Below, piece after piece: positions 52,221-60,931 of a stretch of 64,000 nt of DNA. The position numbers were made by a program, and so were the translations under genes. The notes under the pieces were generated by a model. That model saw nothing but the letters and a program-made list of their open reading frames with translations. It was not told the origin of the DNA and ran no database searches. Position 1 is the stretch's first letter. Every line of letters begins with the position of its first letter. Source of the stretch: JAJPJE01 sp963724985 (GTDB taxonomy: Bacteria; Acidobacteriota; Terriglobia; Terriglobales; Acidobacteriaceae); contig CAVRWV010000016.1 of assembly GCA_963724985.1 (NCBI GenBank), positions 1 through 64,000 on the forward strand, read 5' to 3'.

Positions 52221-52663
52221 GCTGTACAGGATCTTAGCCGCATTGGACGACATTTCGACGCGCGCCAGGTGACTTACGTCATCGCCCGGAAGGCGCTGAA
52301 TTCCTTGAATGAAACTGGGCGAGAAGTATGGCCAAATTGAGCTGCAATTGCAGCCGACGAACCGCTTAAAGAGGAGATTCGACCGGAGGCCGCCAAGCGT
52401 CTTGGAGCGCGCCCGTAAGCTACTGAAACAGCGCAGTTTACCTTCGTGACACCCGTCCATTTTTCGTTCTGTTCTGTGCTAAAATAGAGACTGCTCAGAT
52501 GGGCGCTAACCGTTTTTGATTTCAATCACTTGAGGTCAATTTTCGAGTCGCCGGAATTCACGGTTCCGGCCGCCGGTTCACCGCCTGTTGGAGTCCGCAT
52601 TTCCGGCATCTTGCCGGTCAAGTCTTGCGCGCGCGAGCGCGTGTTTGTAACGAATGGAGTTCG
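52221..52663. other. Gap upstream of gyrB
   Basis: 443 bases. No gene is supported. The right part holds an extended -10 promoter for gyrB and a GCCGG-rich leader with repeats of CCGGC words (about 52550-52620). The left part contains only an extension of the neighbouring minus-strand frame. Confidence 0.45.
52457..52485 (+). promoter_or_regulatory. Probable gyrB promoter
   Basis: An extended -10 TGTGCTAAAAT with TAAAAT at 52480-52485, about 180 bases before gyrB. The -35 (CCATTT at about 52457) is weak, which extended -10 promoters tolerate. Confidence 0.45.
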
Positions 52664-55300
52664 ATGCCCGCCAAAGAAACTCGTAACGGAACGGCAGTAG
52701 CTGATCCAAAAGAGATTAAGTCCAACGAAAAATCCGCCAACGGAAATGGTGATCACAACGGCACCTACAACGCCGACTCGATCAAAGTTCTTGGCGGCAT
52801 GGAGGCTGTCCGCAAACGGCCCGCGATGTATATCGGCTCGACGGGGGAGATGGGCTTGCACCACCTGGTGTACGAAGTAGTGGACAACTCCGTAGACGAA
52901 GCGCTCGCTGGCTACGCGACGCACGTCGACGTGACGGTTCATATCGACAACTCCGTCACGGTTGTGGACGACGGCCGCGGAATTCCCGTCGACGACATGA
53001 TCATCGACGATGAAAAAGTTCCAGCAGCGCAGGTCGTGATGACGAAGCTGCACGCCGGCGGTAAGTTCGACAGCTCGACCTACAAAGTGTCGGGCGGATT
53101 GCACGGCGTGGGCGTGAGCTGCGTGAACGCGCTCAGCGAAGAGTTGAATCTCGAGATCAAGCGAGACGGGCACACGTGGGAGCAGTCTTATTCGGCGGGC
53201 GAGCCGACCACCAAGCTGAAGAAAGTTGGTCCGGCGAAAAAGACGGGAACCAAGGTCCATTTTGTTCCGGATAAGTCGATCTTCACCGTCACCGAATACA
53301 ACTTCGATACGCTGGCGCAGCGCTTGCGCGAGTTGGCCTTCCTGAATGAGGGTCTGATCATCACGCTGACCGATGAGCGCACCACCGATTCGAAGACCGG
53401 CGAAGCCAAGACTCTGGAGTTCAAGTACAACGGCGGTATCGGCGAATTCGTGAAGCACCTGAATCGCGGCAAAAACGTACTCTACGACAAGCCGATTCAC
53501 ATGCGACGAGACGCTGACGATAGTGGCGTCGCGCTGGACGTCGCGGTGCAGTACAACGACGGCTACTCCGAAAACGTGTTCAGCTTCGCCAACAACATCA
53601 ATACCGTCGATGGCGGCACGCATCTCTCCGGCTTCCGTACGGCGCTTACTCGCACCATCAACTACTTCGGGCAACAGCTTGGTCTGTTCAAAGACGTAAA
53701 AGAGAATCTGTCGGGAGACGATGTGCGTGAAGGCTTGGTTGCGGTGATCAGCGTGAAGCTGCCGCAGCCCCAGTTCGAAGGCCAGACCAAGGGCAAGCTG
53801 AATTCCGACATCGCCGGCGTGGTGCAGGCATTCGTCAATGAAAAGCTAGGCGCCTTCTTCGAGCAGAACCCCACAGCCGCGCGCAAGATCATCAACAAGG
53901 CGATCGACGCAGCGCGCGCACGTGAAGCTGCACGTAAGGCTCGCGATTTGACGCGGCGCAAGGGCGCGCTCGATGGCGGTGGCCTGCCGGGCAAGCTTGC
54001 AGACTGCTCAGAGCGCCAGCCTGATCGCTGCGAGCTGTATCTGGTCGAGGGCGAGTCCGCAGGTGGAACCGCGAAGCAGGGACGCGACCGACGATTCCAG
54101 GCGATCCTGCCGCTGAAGGGCAAGATCCTCAACGTGGAAAAAGCGCGCTACGACAAGATGCTCAGCCACGAAGAAATTCGCGCCATGATTACGGCGCTGG
54201 GCACGGGCATCGGCAAGGACGACTTCGATCCAGCGAAACTGCGTTACGGCAAGATCATCCTGATGACCGACGCCGACGTCGACGGATCGCACATCCGCAC
54301 GCTGCTGCTTACGTTCTTCTTCCGGCACATGCAGGAGCTGATCAAGCGCAACAATGTGTACATTGCGCAGCCGCCGCTGTATTCGATCCGCAAGGGCAAG
54401 TCGCAGCAGTACATCAAGAACGATGCCGAGTTCGTGAAGGTGATGGTGAAGCGCGCGTCCGAAGGGCTGGTAGTTCGCTATGGCGAGGGCGCCGCGAAGC
54501 TGGAAGGCGCGCAGCTGGCGAAGTTCATGACCACGCTGAACGACTACATCGGCTACTTCGATAAGGTTGCCAAGCGGCTTCGGGACGAAAAGGTTGCCGA
54601 TCTGGTACCGCGTATTGATCTGGCGAAGCGCACGGACTTCGAAGGCGAAAAGAAAGATCCGCCGAAGAAGATTGCACAGCTGGTGAAAGATCTACAGAAG
54701 ATCACGAAAGAGCGCGACCTCAAGAAAGTGGAAGCCCGCTTCGAGGAAGAACACAACCTGTGGGAGGTTGCGTTCGTGAACAGCCAGGGCGCGGAGCACG
54801 TGATCAGCTGGGAACTGGCGAGCTCGCCCGAGTATCGTCAGATGCTCGCGAAGTACAAGCAGATTGAACCCTACATGCAGCCGCCGTTCGTGATCGAGCC
54901 GAAGGCGCGCGAAGACTCGAAGTCCGATCGCGCCGAGCTCAGCGACGACGAGCAGGAAACGTTGGACAAGGCGGAGAAGAAAGCTCCCAAAGCTGCGCCG
55001 CGTCGTAAGCATGAGATGGAGCCAGTCGAGAAGCAGACGGCGCGCGAGCTGTTCGAGTTCGTTATCAACGAAGGCCGCAAGGACTACACCGTGCAGCGCT
55101 ACAAAGGTCTGGGCGAAATGAGCGCGGGCCAGTTGTGGGAGACGACGATGGATCCGGACCGGCGCACACTGCTCTCCGTGAAGCTCGAGGATATAGCGGA
55201 ATGCGAGACAATCTTCTCCACGCTGATGGGCGAAGACGTAGAAGCGCGCCGCAAATTCATCGAAGACAACGCGCTGGACGTGAAGAACCTGGATATCTAA
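52664..55300 (+). CDS. gyrB: DNA gyrase subunit B
   Basis: 878 residues from the ATG at 52664 (GGAG five bases upstream). The GHKL ATPase shows VYEVVDNSVDEALAG (about residue 70), VVDDGRGIPV and KVSGGLHGVGVSCVNALS. The TOPRIM domain has LYLVEGESAGGTAKQGRDRRFQAILPLKGKILNVEKA (Glu near 462) and the metal site LMTDADVDGSHIRTLLLTFF (about 535). A long insert rich in Lys/Glu precedes the C-terminal QRYKGLGEMSAGQLWETTMDP. With GyrA (not seen) it introduces negative supercoils. It is near dnaA and dnaN as in many origin regions. Confidence 0.96.
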   Translation: MPAKETRNGTAVADPKEIKSNEKSANGNGDHNGTYNADSIKVLGGMEAVRKRPAMYIGSTGEMGLHHLVYEVVDNSVDEALAGYATHVDVTVHIDNSVTVVDDGRGIPVDDMIIDDEKVPAAQVVMTKLHAGGKFDSSTYKVSGGLHGVGVSCVNALSEELNLEIKRDGHTWEQSYSAGEPTTKLKKVGPAKKTGTKVHFVPDKSIFTVTEYNFDTLAQRLRELAFLNEGLIITLTDERTTDSKTGEAKTLEFKYNGGIGEFVKHLNRGKNVLYDKPIHMRRDADDSGVALDVAVQYNDGYSENVFSFANNINTVDGGTHLSGFRTALTRTINYFGQQLGLFKDVKENLSGDDVREGLVAVISVKLPQPQFEGQTKGKLNSDIAGVVQAFVNEKLGAFFEQNPTAARKIINKAIDAARAREAARKARDLTRRKGALDGGGLPGKLADCSERQPDRCELYLVEGESAGGTAKQGRDRRFQAILPLKGKILNVEKARYDKMLSHEEIRAMITALGTGIGKDDFDPAKLRYGKIILMTDADVDGSHIRTLLLTFFFRHMQELIKRNNVYIAQPPLYSIRKGKSQQYIKNDAEFVKVMVKRASEGLVVRYGEGAAKLEGAQLAKFMTTLNDYIGYFDKVAKRLRDEKVADLVPRIDLAKRTDFEGEKKDPPKKIAQLVKDLQKITKERDLKKVEARFEEEHNLWEVAFVNSQGAEHVISWELASSPEYRQMLAKYKQIEPYMQPPFVIEPKAREDSKSDRAELSDDEQETLDKAEKKAPKAAPRRKHEMEPVEKQTARELFEFVINEGRKDYTVQRYKGLGEMSAGQLWETTMDPDRRTLLSVKLEDIAECETIFSTLMGEDVEARRKFIEDNALDVKNLDI

Positions 55301-55321
55301 GCCGCCGCTGTTTTCGCTTTC

Positions 55322-57339
55322 TCAGTACGGTCTGTGTCCTTCCGTAATGCCGGGCCAGGTATCCGTGCGGAAGGGAGCGGCGGGCAAGCCAGCTCCGTTG
55401 AACAGCGTCGCCGCCGGATTCGACTGCCATGCGTAGCGCACCTCTTTCGGATTCGGCACAGAAGAGGAAGAGAGCACAATCGTATTGCCCTCGATACGGG
55501 CATCGGCCCAATACCACTTGCGGTCGTCGCCGGCGATGGAGAACTCTTCCAGCTTCTCTCCTTTTACGATGAGACCGCCGTCGGCATGTGCGAAATGCAA
55601 TCGGATTGACCCGGGCACCCTGTCCACCGACAACAGAGTCGGCCCCGAGTACGCTAGAGGCTCGCCGTAGTGGTTGGCCAAGGCGCACAGCGCGAGCCGT
55701 TCTCCCACGGGAAGTTTGTCTTTGGGATGCAGGTTGTCGGGATCGCCTGTGTCGATGGTGACCGCCAGACAGGAGTTGGGAACGCTGGCAGCTGTGAGCG
55801 CTTGCGACTCGCGCGTCTCCGCCCATGGGTCGTCGATCGGCATTGGGCTGCGATGACTAAACGCTGGAAGACTGACGATGTAGAAAGGGAAATCTCCCTG
55901 TCCAAAGAGCCTTCGCCAGTCCGCGATCGTCACGGGAAGAATTTTGCGGTACTGGTATCCGCGATCTGAGTTCTGTTCGCCCTGGTACCACAGCGCACCT
56001 GTGATCGCGAGAGGCGCAATGGGCGCCAGCATTCCCTCGTAAAGCACGGACGGCATCACCGGCCAGTTCTCATAACCAATCGGCAAAGCATGCGGCGGAC
56101 GCGCATCGACACTCAACTGGCCTTTCCACTTACCGGCTAAAGCGATACTCGTTTTGTCCCCGAGCATCAGGCGCAGCTCCTCCGGTTTGCCAAGGAATCC
56201 TCCTGCCGGCTTGGTTTTCAGGACTCGAATCGCCACCACGTTCCGCCCGGGTTTCAGCAAGCCATCGCTGACAGGATAGACGCGAGGGTTCTCGACCCAT
56301 GCGCTGGCGCCGACCTGTGTTCCATTGATGTATGCCGTATCCATGCGCTCGATGGAGCCGAGGAAAAGCAATGCTCGTCCTGCCGGAAGCGGATCGGGCA
56401 GCCACGATCTCTCTGCGAAACCAGGCCACGGCAGGAGTCTCGGGCAAACCTAGTTCGGAGAATCCGCCGGGAACGTCGACGGACTTCCAGGCCGAATCAT
56501 CGAGCGTCGGTGCGGCCCAGTTTCCCTTGAGCCCGATGTCGTACTCGTCGTACCAGTGCATGACGTAGTTGCCGTATTCGGGCGCGCCCGCCGCGGCCAG
56601 TTTCTGAACTTCAGCCAGCGGGACATCAAAGTCCTTGAGGGGTTGAAGCGCGGCGGCGCTTGTCCAGGCCTCCGCGGGAGTTCCGCCGAGGCAATCCACG
56701 ACGAGGCCGATGGGAACATGGATGTCCTGCTGGACCTTGCGTGCGAAGTAATATGCGACGGCTGAAACCCGGTCAGCTGTTTCGGGCGAGACTACTTTCC
56801 ATGTTCCTTCCACAAGGTCCGTGTGGTGGTAGGCAGCATGAGGCGCAACGGAGAAGAAACGAATCTCGGGGAAATTGGCGGCTTTCACTTCCTCTTCGCC
56901 ATTGCGCGCGAAGCGGAGCGGAACCTGCATATTGGATTGGCCGCCGCACAGCCACACGTCCCCAACCAACACGTTGTGCAGTTCCATCGTCTGGCGACCA
57001 ATGATCTTGACCGTATACGGACCCCCTGCGCGCGGCGGCTGAATCTTCACCTGCCAGCGGTGGTCGGGCCCCGCCACGCCGGTTGCGCTCTTACCGGCGA
57101 TCTCGACGCGAATTTTGTCGCCCGGTTCGGACCATCCCCAGATGGTGTTCTTCTTACCGCGTTGCAACACCATGTTGTCGCCGAATATCGGACTGACGAG
57201 CGGAAGCGGCGTGGCTGATGTTTCCGGCGCCGATGTTTGACCGGGCCGCCAGAGCCATCATCGGCAGCATCGCCAGCATAGCTACCGCAAGCATTCCCTG
57301 CAGCAACTTGCGCCGGGTCAACCCAATCTGTTTTTCCAT
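55322..57339 (-). pseudogene. Sialate O-acetylesterase (SASA/GDSL type) with two frameshifts
   Basis: Three consecutive minus-strand frames form one protein of about 672 residues. The first frame (57339) gives a twin-arginine-like signal (LTRRKLLQGMLAVAMLAMLP). It must shift near 57213 to reach PLPLVSPIFGDNMVLQRGKKNTIWGWSEPGDKI, the family's first motif, and again near 56400, where AWFRREIV joins LPDPLPAGRALLFLGSIERMD. The catalytic region includes CGGQSNMQ, LGGTPAEAWTS, ALWYQGEQNSDRG and the final ANHYGEPLAYSGP. Both shifts are explained by one extra base. Deacetylation of sialic or related glycans would be its role; the broken frames suggest inactivation unless they are sequence errors. Confidence 0.82.
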
Positions 57340-57599
57340 TCGCCTCTCCTGATAGCAGCTCTCAATATTGGCTTAACTAGGCGCCGTTCACAACCGTTGG
57401 GTGCTCGATTCTGACAGTCACGATCCTGCCACACTTATCTGATCTTCCCGTCCTTCACTTCGAAGTAGTCGCCATTATTTCTAACCGACCAGCTAACTTC
57501 CGTTCTGAGTGAGAACGCAACAGCCCCCTTGACCTGTCTATAGCTACAGGGTTCAGCCTAGAGTCATGCGCTGTTAAACCAGTCTTACAAGGAGGAGTC
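57340..57599. other. Intergenic region with MerR-type promoter
   Basis: 260 bases between divergent genes. It contains the MerR-type operator at 57529-57560; no gene is seen. Confidence 0.5.
57529..57560 (+). promoter_or_regulatory. MerR-family-type operator/promoter
   Basis: TTGACC is followed by an inverted repeat ACCTGT...ACAGGGT centred on CTATAG, then GTTCAGCCTA. The layout (-35 TTGACC, a 19-20 base spacer filled by the operator, then a -10-like box) is that of MerR/CueR/SoxR-controlled promoters. The next gene starts 39 bases further on, at 57600. Confidence 0.6.
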
Positions 57600-58220
57600 G
57601 TGAATCGAAAAGAATTCTTTCAGAGCGTTGCCAGTGTTGGAGTGCTGGCAGCGGTGCCAGCTTTCTTCGCAGTGGGCTGCTCAGCGAGTGATGACGCTGG
57701 CGAACGGGCTGCAGGTGCGGCTGAATCACAAGGTCGACGTCCGCCACAGTTCAAGGCAAAACGAGCCATCACTACTTATACCGGACACCTCAGTTTTTCG
57801 CCGGATATCGTCTTTCCTCTATTGTGTCCGGTGCGCGAGTACCAGTGGCTTGAGGGATGGCAGTGCGAAATGATCTATAGCGACTCTGGCGTCGCCGAAG
57901 ACAACTGCATCTTCAAAACCGCACACGCAGGCGGGACATTCTGGAGCGTTAGCCGCTATGAGCCGCCAAAACGGATTGAGTTCACCACGTTTGTTCCGAA
58001 TGCGGTCGTCACTCGCCTCATGCTTTCGCTCACGCCGGCGGGCGGTGGGACGGACCTGCAGTGGACGAGAATCTTCACTGGTCTAAGTGAGTTGGGAAAC
58101 GAATCGGTGGGGACGTGGAATACAAAGGTCGATGCAGAGCTCACGCGCAAACTCGAACACTATCTTAGAACAGGAGAAATGCTTCGCGAGCACATCGCGG
58201 AAAGCGGTTCTCGGCGGTAA
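57600..58220 (+). CDS. SRPBCC-fold lipoprotein
   Basis: 206 residues starting at GTG 57600 with AAGGAGGAG upstream. The N-terminus MNRKEFFQSVASVGVLAAVPAFFAVGCSAS is a signal peptide with a lipobox (VGC); the K/R-rich start is Tat-like. The mature domain resembles SRPBCC/START-type hydrophobic pockets: TTYTGHLSFSPDIVFPLLCPVREYQWLEGWQCEMIYS... TFWSVSRYEPPKRIEFTTFVPNAVVTRLMLSLTPAGGGTDLQWTRIFTGLSELG. It may bind a hydrophobic ligand or heme at the membrane. A MerR-type operator controls it, but no MerR gene is adjacent. The function is unknown. Confidence 0.75.
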   Translation: MNRKEFFQSVASVGVLAAVPAFFAVGCSASDDAGERAAGAAESQGRRPPQFKAKRAITTYTGHLSFSPDIVFPLLCPVREYQWLEGWQCEMIYSDSGVAEDNCIFKTAHAGGTFWSVSRYEPPKRIEFTTFVPNAVVTRLMLSLTPAGGGTDLQWTRIFTGLSELGNESVGTWNTKVDAELTRKLEHYLRTGEMLREHIAESGSRR

Positions 58221-58292
58221 CTTACTCTCGTAACCAGCTGTCCCTTTCCCGTCACTTCCTGCAAGTCACGATTCCTGTCACGTTCTCTGATT

Positions 58293-58318
58293 AGACCGGC
58301 GGCTCCCCCTGCCGGTCT
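58293..58318. promoter_or_regulatory. GC-rich hairpin between the SRPBCC and DUF4139 genes
   Basis: AGACCGGC (58293-58300) and GCCGGTCT (58311-58318) around GGCTCCCCCT. There is no U-tract. It could cap the upstream transcript or sit in the leader of the DUF4139 gene. Confidence 0.4.
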
Positions 58319-58352
58319 CGTACAAGAAGAAGCCTCGTACAGGAGAACGAAA

Positions 58353-59909
58353 ATGATGGGGACGTTTCCAACAATTCTTCGAAATATTGTTCGACGCGCT
58401 GTTTTGTTATGCGCGACTCTCGGCCTGGTAGGGATTTCGCCAGGCGCGATCTCCCAAAGCGCCATGGCCGAAAGCCCGATAGCGGCAGATCGTCAGGCGC
58501 CCGCACTCACTATCTACAACGGTAACTTTGCGCTGGTACGCGAATACATTCCTCTGGAGCTGGCCTCCGGGGTGAACACAGTAAGTTTCACCGAGGTCAC
58601 GTCGCATCTCGAGCCGGACTCGGTGATCCTGCGCGATCCCAGCGGACAGCGATCATTACAAGTTCTCGAGCAGAACTATCGCGCCGATCCCGTCTCGCAG
58701 GAGTTGCTGCTCTCGCTCTATGAAGGCAAGACCATCGACTTTCTCGTGCAGCGCGGCGAACGCCAGGAGACCATCAAGGGCAAGATCATCCGCAGCGGAT
58801 ATGTGCCGTCGATGGTCCGTTACGGCCAGTATCAGCAGCCTGCGTATTCGCAGCCGATCATTGAAGTCGACGGCGTGCTGCGCTTCGGGCTGCCCGGTCA
58901 ACCGCTGTTTCCGGCGCTGACGGGTGACACCATCCTGAAGCCCACGCTCAATTGGCAGCTTCGCACGGACAAGCCCGGACACTTCGACGCCGAGCTTGCG
59001 TACATCACCAGCGGCATGAGCTGGGAGGCCGACTACAACCTGGTTGCGCCGGAGAAGGGCGACACCATGGACCTGGTCGGCTGGGTGACGATGACCAACA
59101 CCAGCGGGCGCAGCTTCGAGAATGCGCGCATCAAGCTGCTGGCAGGAGATGTGAACAAGATTCAGGAGCCGAACTCGGCTCCGTACAACATGGCGGCGAA
59201 AGCGGCGCTTGCACGCGACGAGATGGCGCCCACAGTCACTGAACACAGCTTCGACGAATTTCATATGTACACGCTGCAACGTGCGGCGACGCTGCACGAT
59301 CAGGAGACGAAGCAGGTGGAGTTCGTGCGCGCGATGAATGTCGCGTCGAAGCGGCTCTATGTTTACGACGGCGCGGCGATCGACTGGAATCAGTATCGCT
59401 ACTGGGCTCCTGAACAGATGCGCACGAATCGCGAGCTGGGCACGCAGTCGAACAGGAAAATCTGGGTGATGCAGGAATTCGTGAACTCGGCGAAGAATAG
59501 CCTGGGCATCCCGCTGCCGAAGGGCAAGCTGCGTTTCTATCGTCGCGACACCGACGGGCATCTGGAGTTCACTGGCGAGAGCATGATCGATCACACGCCG
59601 AAGGACGAGACCGTGCGCGTGTATACGGGCAACTCGTTTGATCTGACGGGCGAGCGCAAGCGCACAAACTTCACGGTTGATACACATAACAATTGGGCGG
59701 ATGAGTCCTTCGAGATTCGCGTGCGCAATCACAAAACGGAGCCGGTGACGATCATCGTTGCCGAGCGCCTCTATCGCGGGTTGAACTGGAGAATCACGGA
59801 AGAGTCGCACGAGCATGTGAAGACGGAAGCGCAGCGCATGGAGTATCACGTGACGGTGCCGCCGGATGGCGAGCAGGTAGTGACATATACCGTGCATTAC
59901 ACGTGGTAG
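58353..59909 (+). CDS. Exported DUF4139-domain protein
   Basis: 518 residues with a signal region (RRAVLLCATLGLVGISPGAISQSAMA). The body fits the DUF4139 family: ALTIYNGNFALVREYIPLELASGVNTVSFTEV, DSVILRDPSG, then SYELAYITSGMSWEADYNLVAPEKGDTMDLVGWVTMTNTSGRSFENARIKLLAGDVNK (the W-x-A-x-Y core), and KIWVMQEFVNSAKNSLGIPLPKGKLRFYRRD. The C-terminal beta domain ends VTYTVHYTW. Family members occur in many bacteria with unknown function, likely at the envelope. GGAG lies nine bases upstream of the ATG. Confidence 0.88.
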   Translation: MMGTFPTILRNIVRRAVLLCATLGLVGISPGAISQSAMAESPIAADRQAPALTIYNGNFALVREYIPLELASGVNTVSFTEVTSHLEPDSVILRDPSGQRSLQVLEQNYRADPVSQELLLSLYEGKTIDFLVQRGERQETIKGKIIRSGYVPSMVRYGQYQQPAYSQPIIEVDGVLRFGLPGQPLFPALTGDTILKPTLNWQLRTDKPGHFDAELAYITSGMSWEADYNLVAPEKGDTMDLVGWVTMTNTSGRSFENARIKLLAGDVNKIQEPNSAPYNMAAKAALARDEMAPTVTEHSFDEFHMYTLQRAATLHDQETKQVEFVRAMNVASKRLYVYDGAAIDWNQYRYWAPEQMRTNRELGTQSNRKIWVMQEFVNSAKNSLGIPLPKGKLRFYRRDTDGHLEFTGESMIDHTPKDETVRVYTGNSFDLTGERKRTNFTVDTHNNWADESFEIRVRNHKTEPVTIIVAERLYRGLNWRITEESHEHVKTEAQRMEYHVTVPPDGEQVVTYTVHYTW

Positions 59910-59918
59910 GTTCGAGGC

Positions 59919-59952
59919 CCCCACATCTGTCCAAAACAGGGCAGATGTGGGG
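59919..59952. promoter_or_regulatory. Strong hairpin between the DUF4139 gene and mbfA
   Basis: CCCCACATCTG (59919-59929) pairs perfectly with CAGATGTGGGG (59942-59952) around TCCAAAACAGGG, ten bases after the stop and 22 bases before the mbfA start. It may limit read-through or control mbfA translation. Confidence 0.6.
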
Positions 59953-59974
59953 CACGTTCTGGTATCTTTCCGCC

Positions 59975-60931
59975 ATGCGGAACTTCGATACGCTTACCGA
60001 GCGCGAGGTCATCGCGCTTGCCATTTCCCTGGAAGAAGAAGACGAACGCACCTACGCGGATTATGCCGAAGGATTACGCGAGGATTTTCCCGCGTCAGCA
60101 GCGGTGTTCGATGGCATGCGCCAGGAAGAGATCGGGCATCGCACGCGACTGATGAAACTCTACAAGCAGAAGTATGGCGACCACATCCCCATGATTCGCC
60201 GCACGGACGTGAAGGGATTCGTCGAGCGCAAGTCGGTGTGGCTGGGTGGTCCGCTGCGGCTGGACGCTGTCCGCAAACAGGCCAGCACAATGGAAGTTGA
60301 GAGCCGGCGTTTTTATGAGCGAGCCGCGACGCGCACGCACGATGTGAATTTGCGGCGGTTGTTCGACGATCTGGCACAGGAAGAGCGCGGGCATGAAGAT
60401 CGCGCCGAGCAATTAGAAAAAGAGAAGCTGACGGGCGGTGCTCGCGAAGAAGAGGCGGAAGCCAGCCGGAGGTTGTTCGTTCTGCAAATCGTTCAACCGG
60501 GTTTGGCGGGGCTGATGGACGGATCGGTCTCCACGCTGGCACCGGTTTTTGCAGCGGCATTTGCCACGCACAAACCGTGGGACGCTTTCGTCGTAGGTCT
60601 GGCGGCATCGATCGGCGCAGGCATCAGCATGGGCTTTGCCGAGGCCTTGTCTGATGATGGCAGCCTTACCGGACGCGGACATCCGTGGGTTCGTGGCGCG
60701 ATCTGCGGCCTGATGACCGCGCTCGGCGGTATCGGACACACGCTGCCATTCCTGATCCCTGATTTTCGCGCGGCTCTAACCGCAGCAATCGTTGTCGTGC
60801 TGATAGAGCTCGGCGTGATCTCGTGGATACGCCATCGCTACATGGAGACACCAGCGTGGTCGGCGGCGCTGCAAGTTGGATTAGGCGGAGTGCTAGTGTT
60901 CGCGACCGGCGTGCTAATCGGAAGCTCGTAG
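59975..60931 (+). CDS. mbfA: Membrane-bound ferritin MbfA (rubrerythrin-VIT fusion)
   Basis: 318 residues from the ATG at 59975; the frame is open to 59903, but that part runs through a hairpin. Residues 1-155 are an erythrin/rubrerythrin-type ferritin domain with Glu-rich iron ligands (ALAISLEEEDERTYADYAEGL, RQEEIGHRTRLMKLYKQKYG, AQEERGHEDRAEQLE). The C-terminal part is a VIT1/CCC1 iron transporter (GLAGLMDGSVSTLAPVFAAAFATHKPWDAFVVGLAASIGAGISMGFAEALSDDG). This fusion is known as MbfA, an iron exporter of rhizobia that protects against iron and peroxide. The acidic ferritin helices and conserved MGF are visible. It overlaps the convergent CPBP gene by 18 bases. Confidence 0.9.
   Translation: MRNFDTLTEREVIALAISLEEEDERTYADYAEGLREDFPASAAVFDGMRQEEIGHRTRLMKLYKQKYGDHIPMIRRTDVKGFVERKSVWLGGPLRLDAVRKQASTMEVESRRFYERAATRTHDVNLRRLFDDLAQEERGHEDRAEQLEKEKLTGGAREEEAEASRRLFVLQIVQPGLAGLMDGSVSTLAPVFAAAFATHKPWDAFVVGLAASIGAGISMGFAEALSDDGSLTGRGHPWVRGAICGLMTALGGIGHTLPFLIPDFRAALTAAIVVVLIELGVISWIRHRYMETPAWSAALQVGLGGVLVFATGVLIGSS

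Noticed and set aside
58656..59924. A 422-codon minus-strand frame antisense to the DUF4139 gene
   Set aside because: No start signal or motif; mirror composition of a high-GC3 gene.
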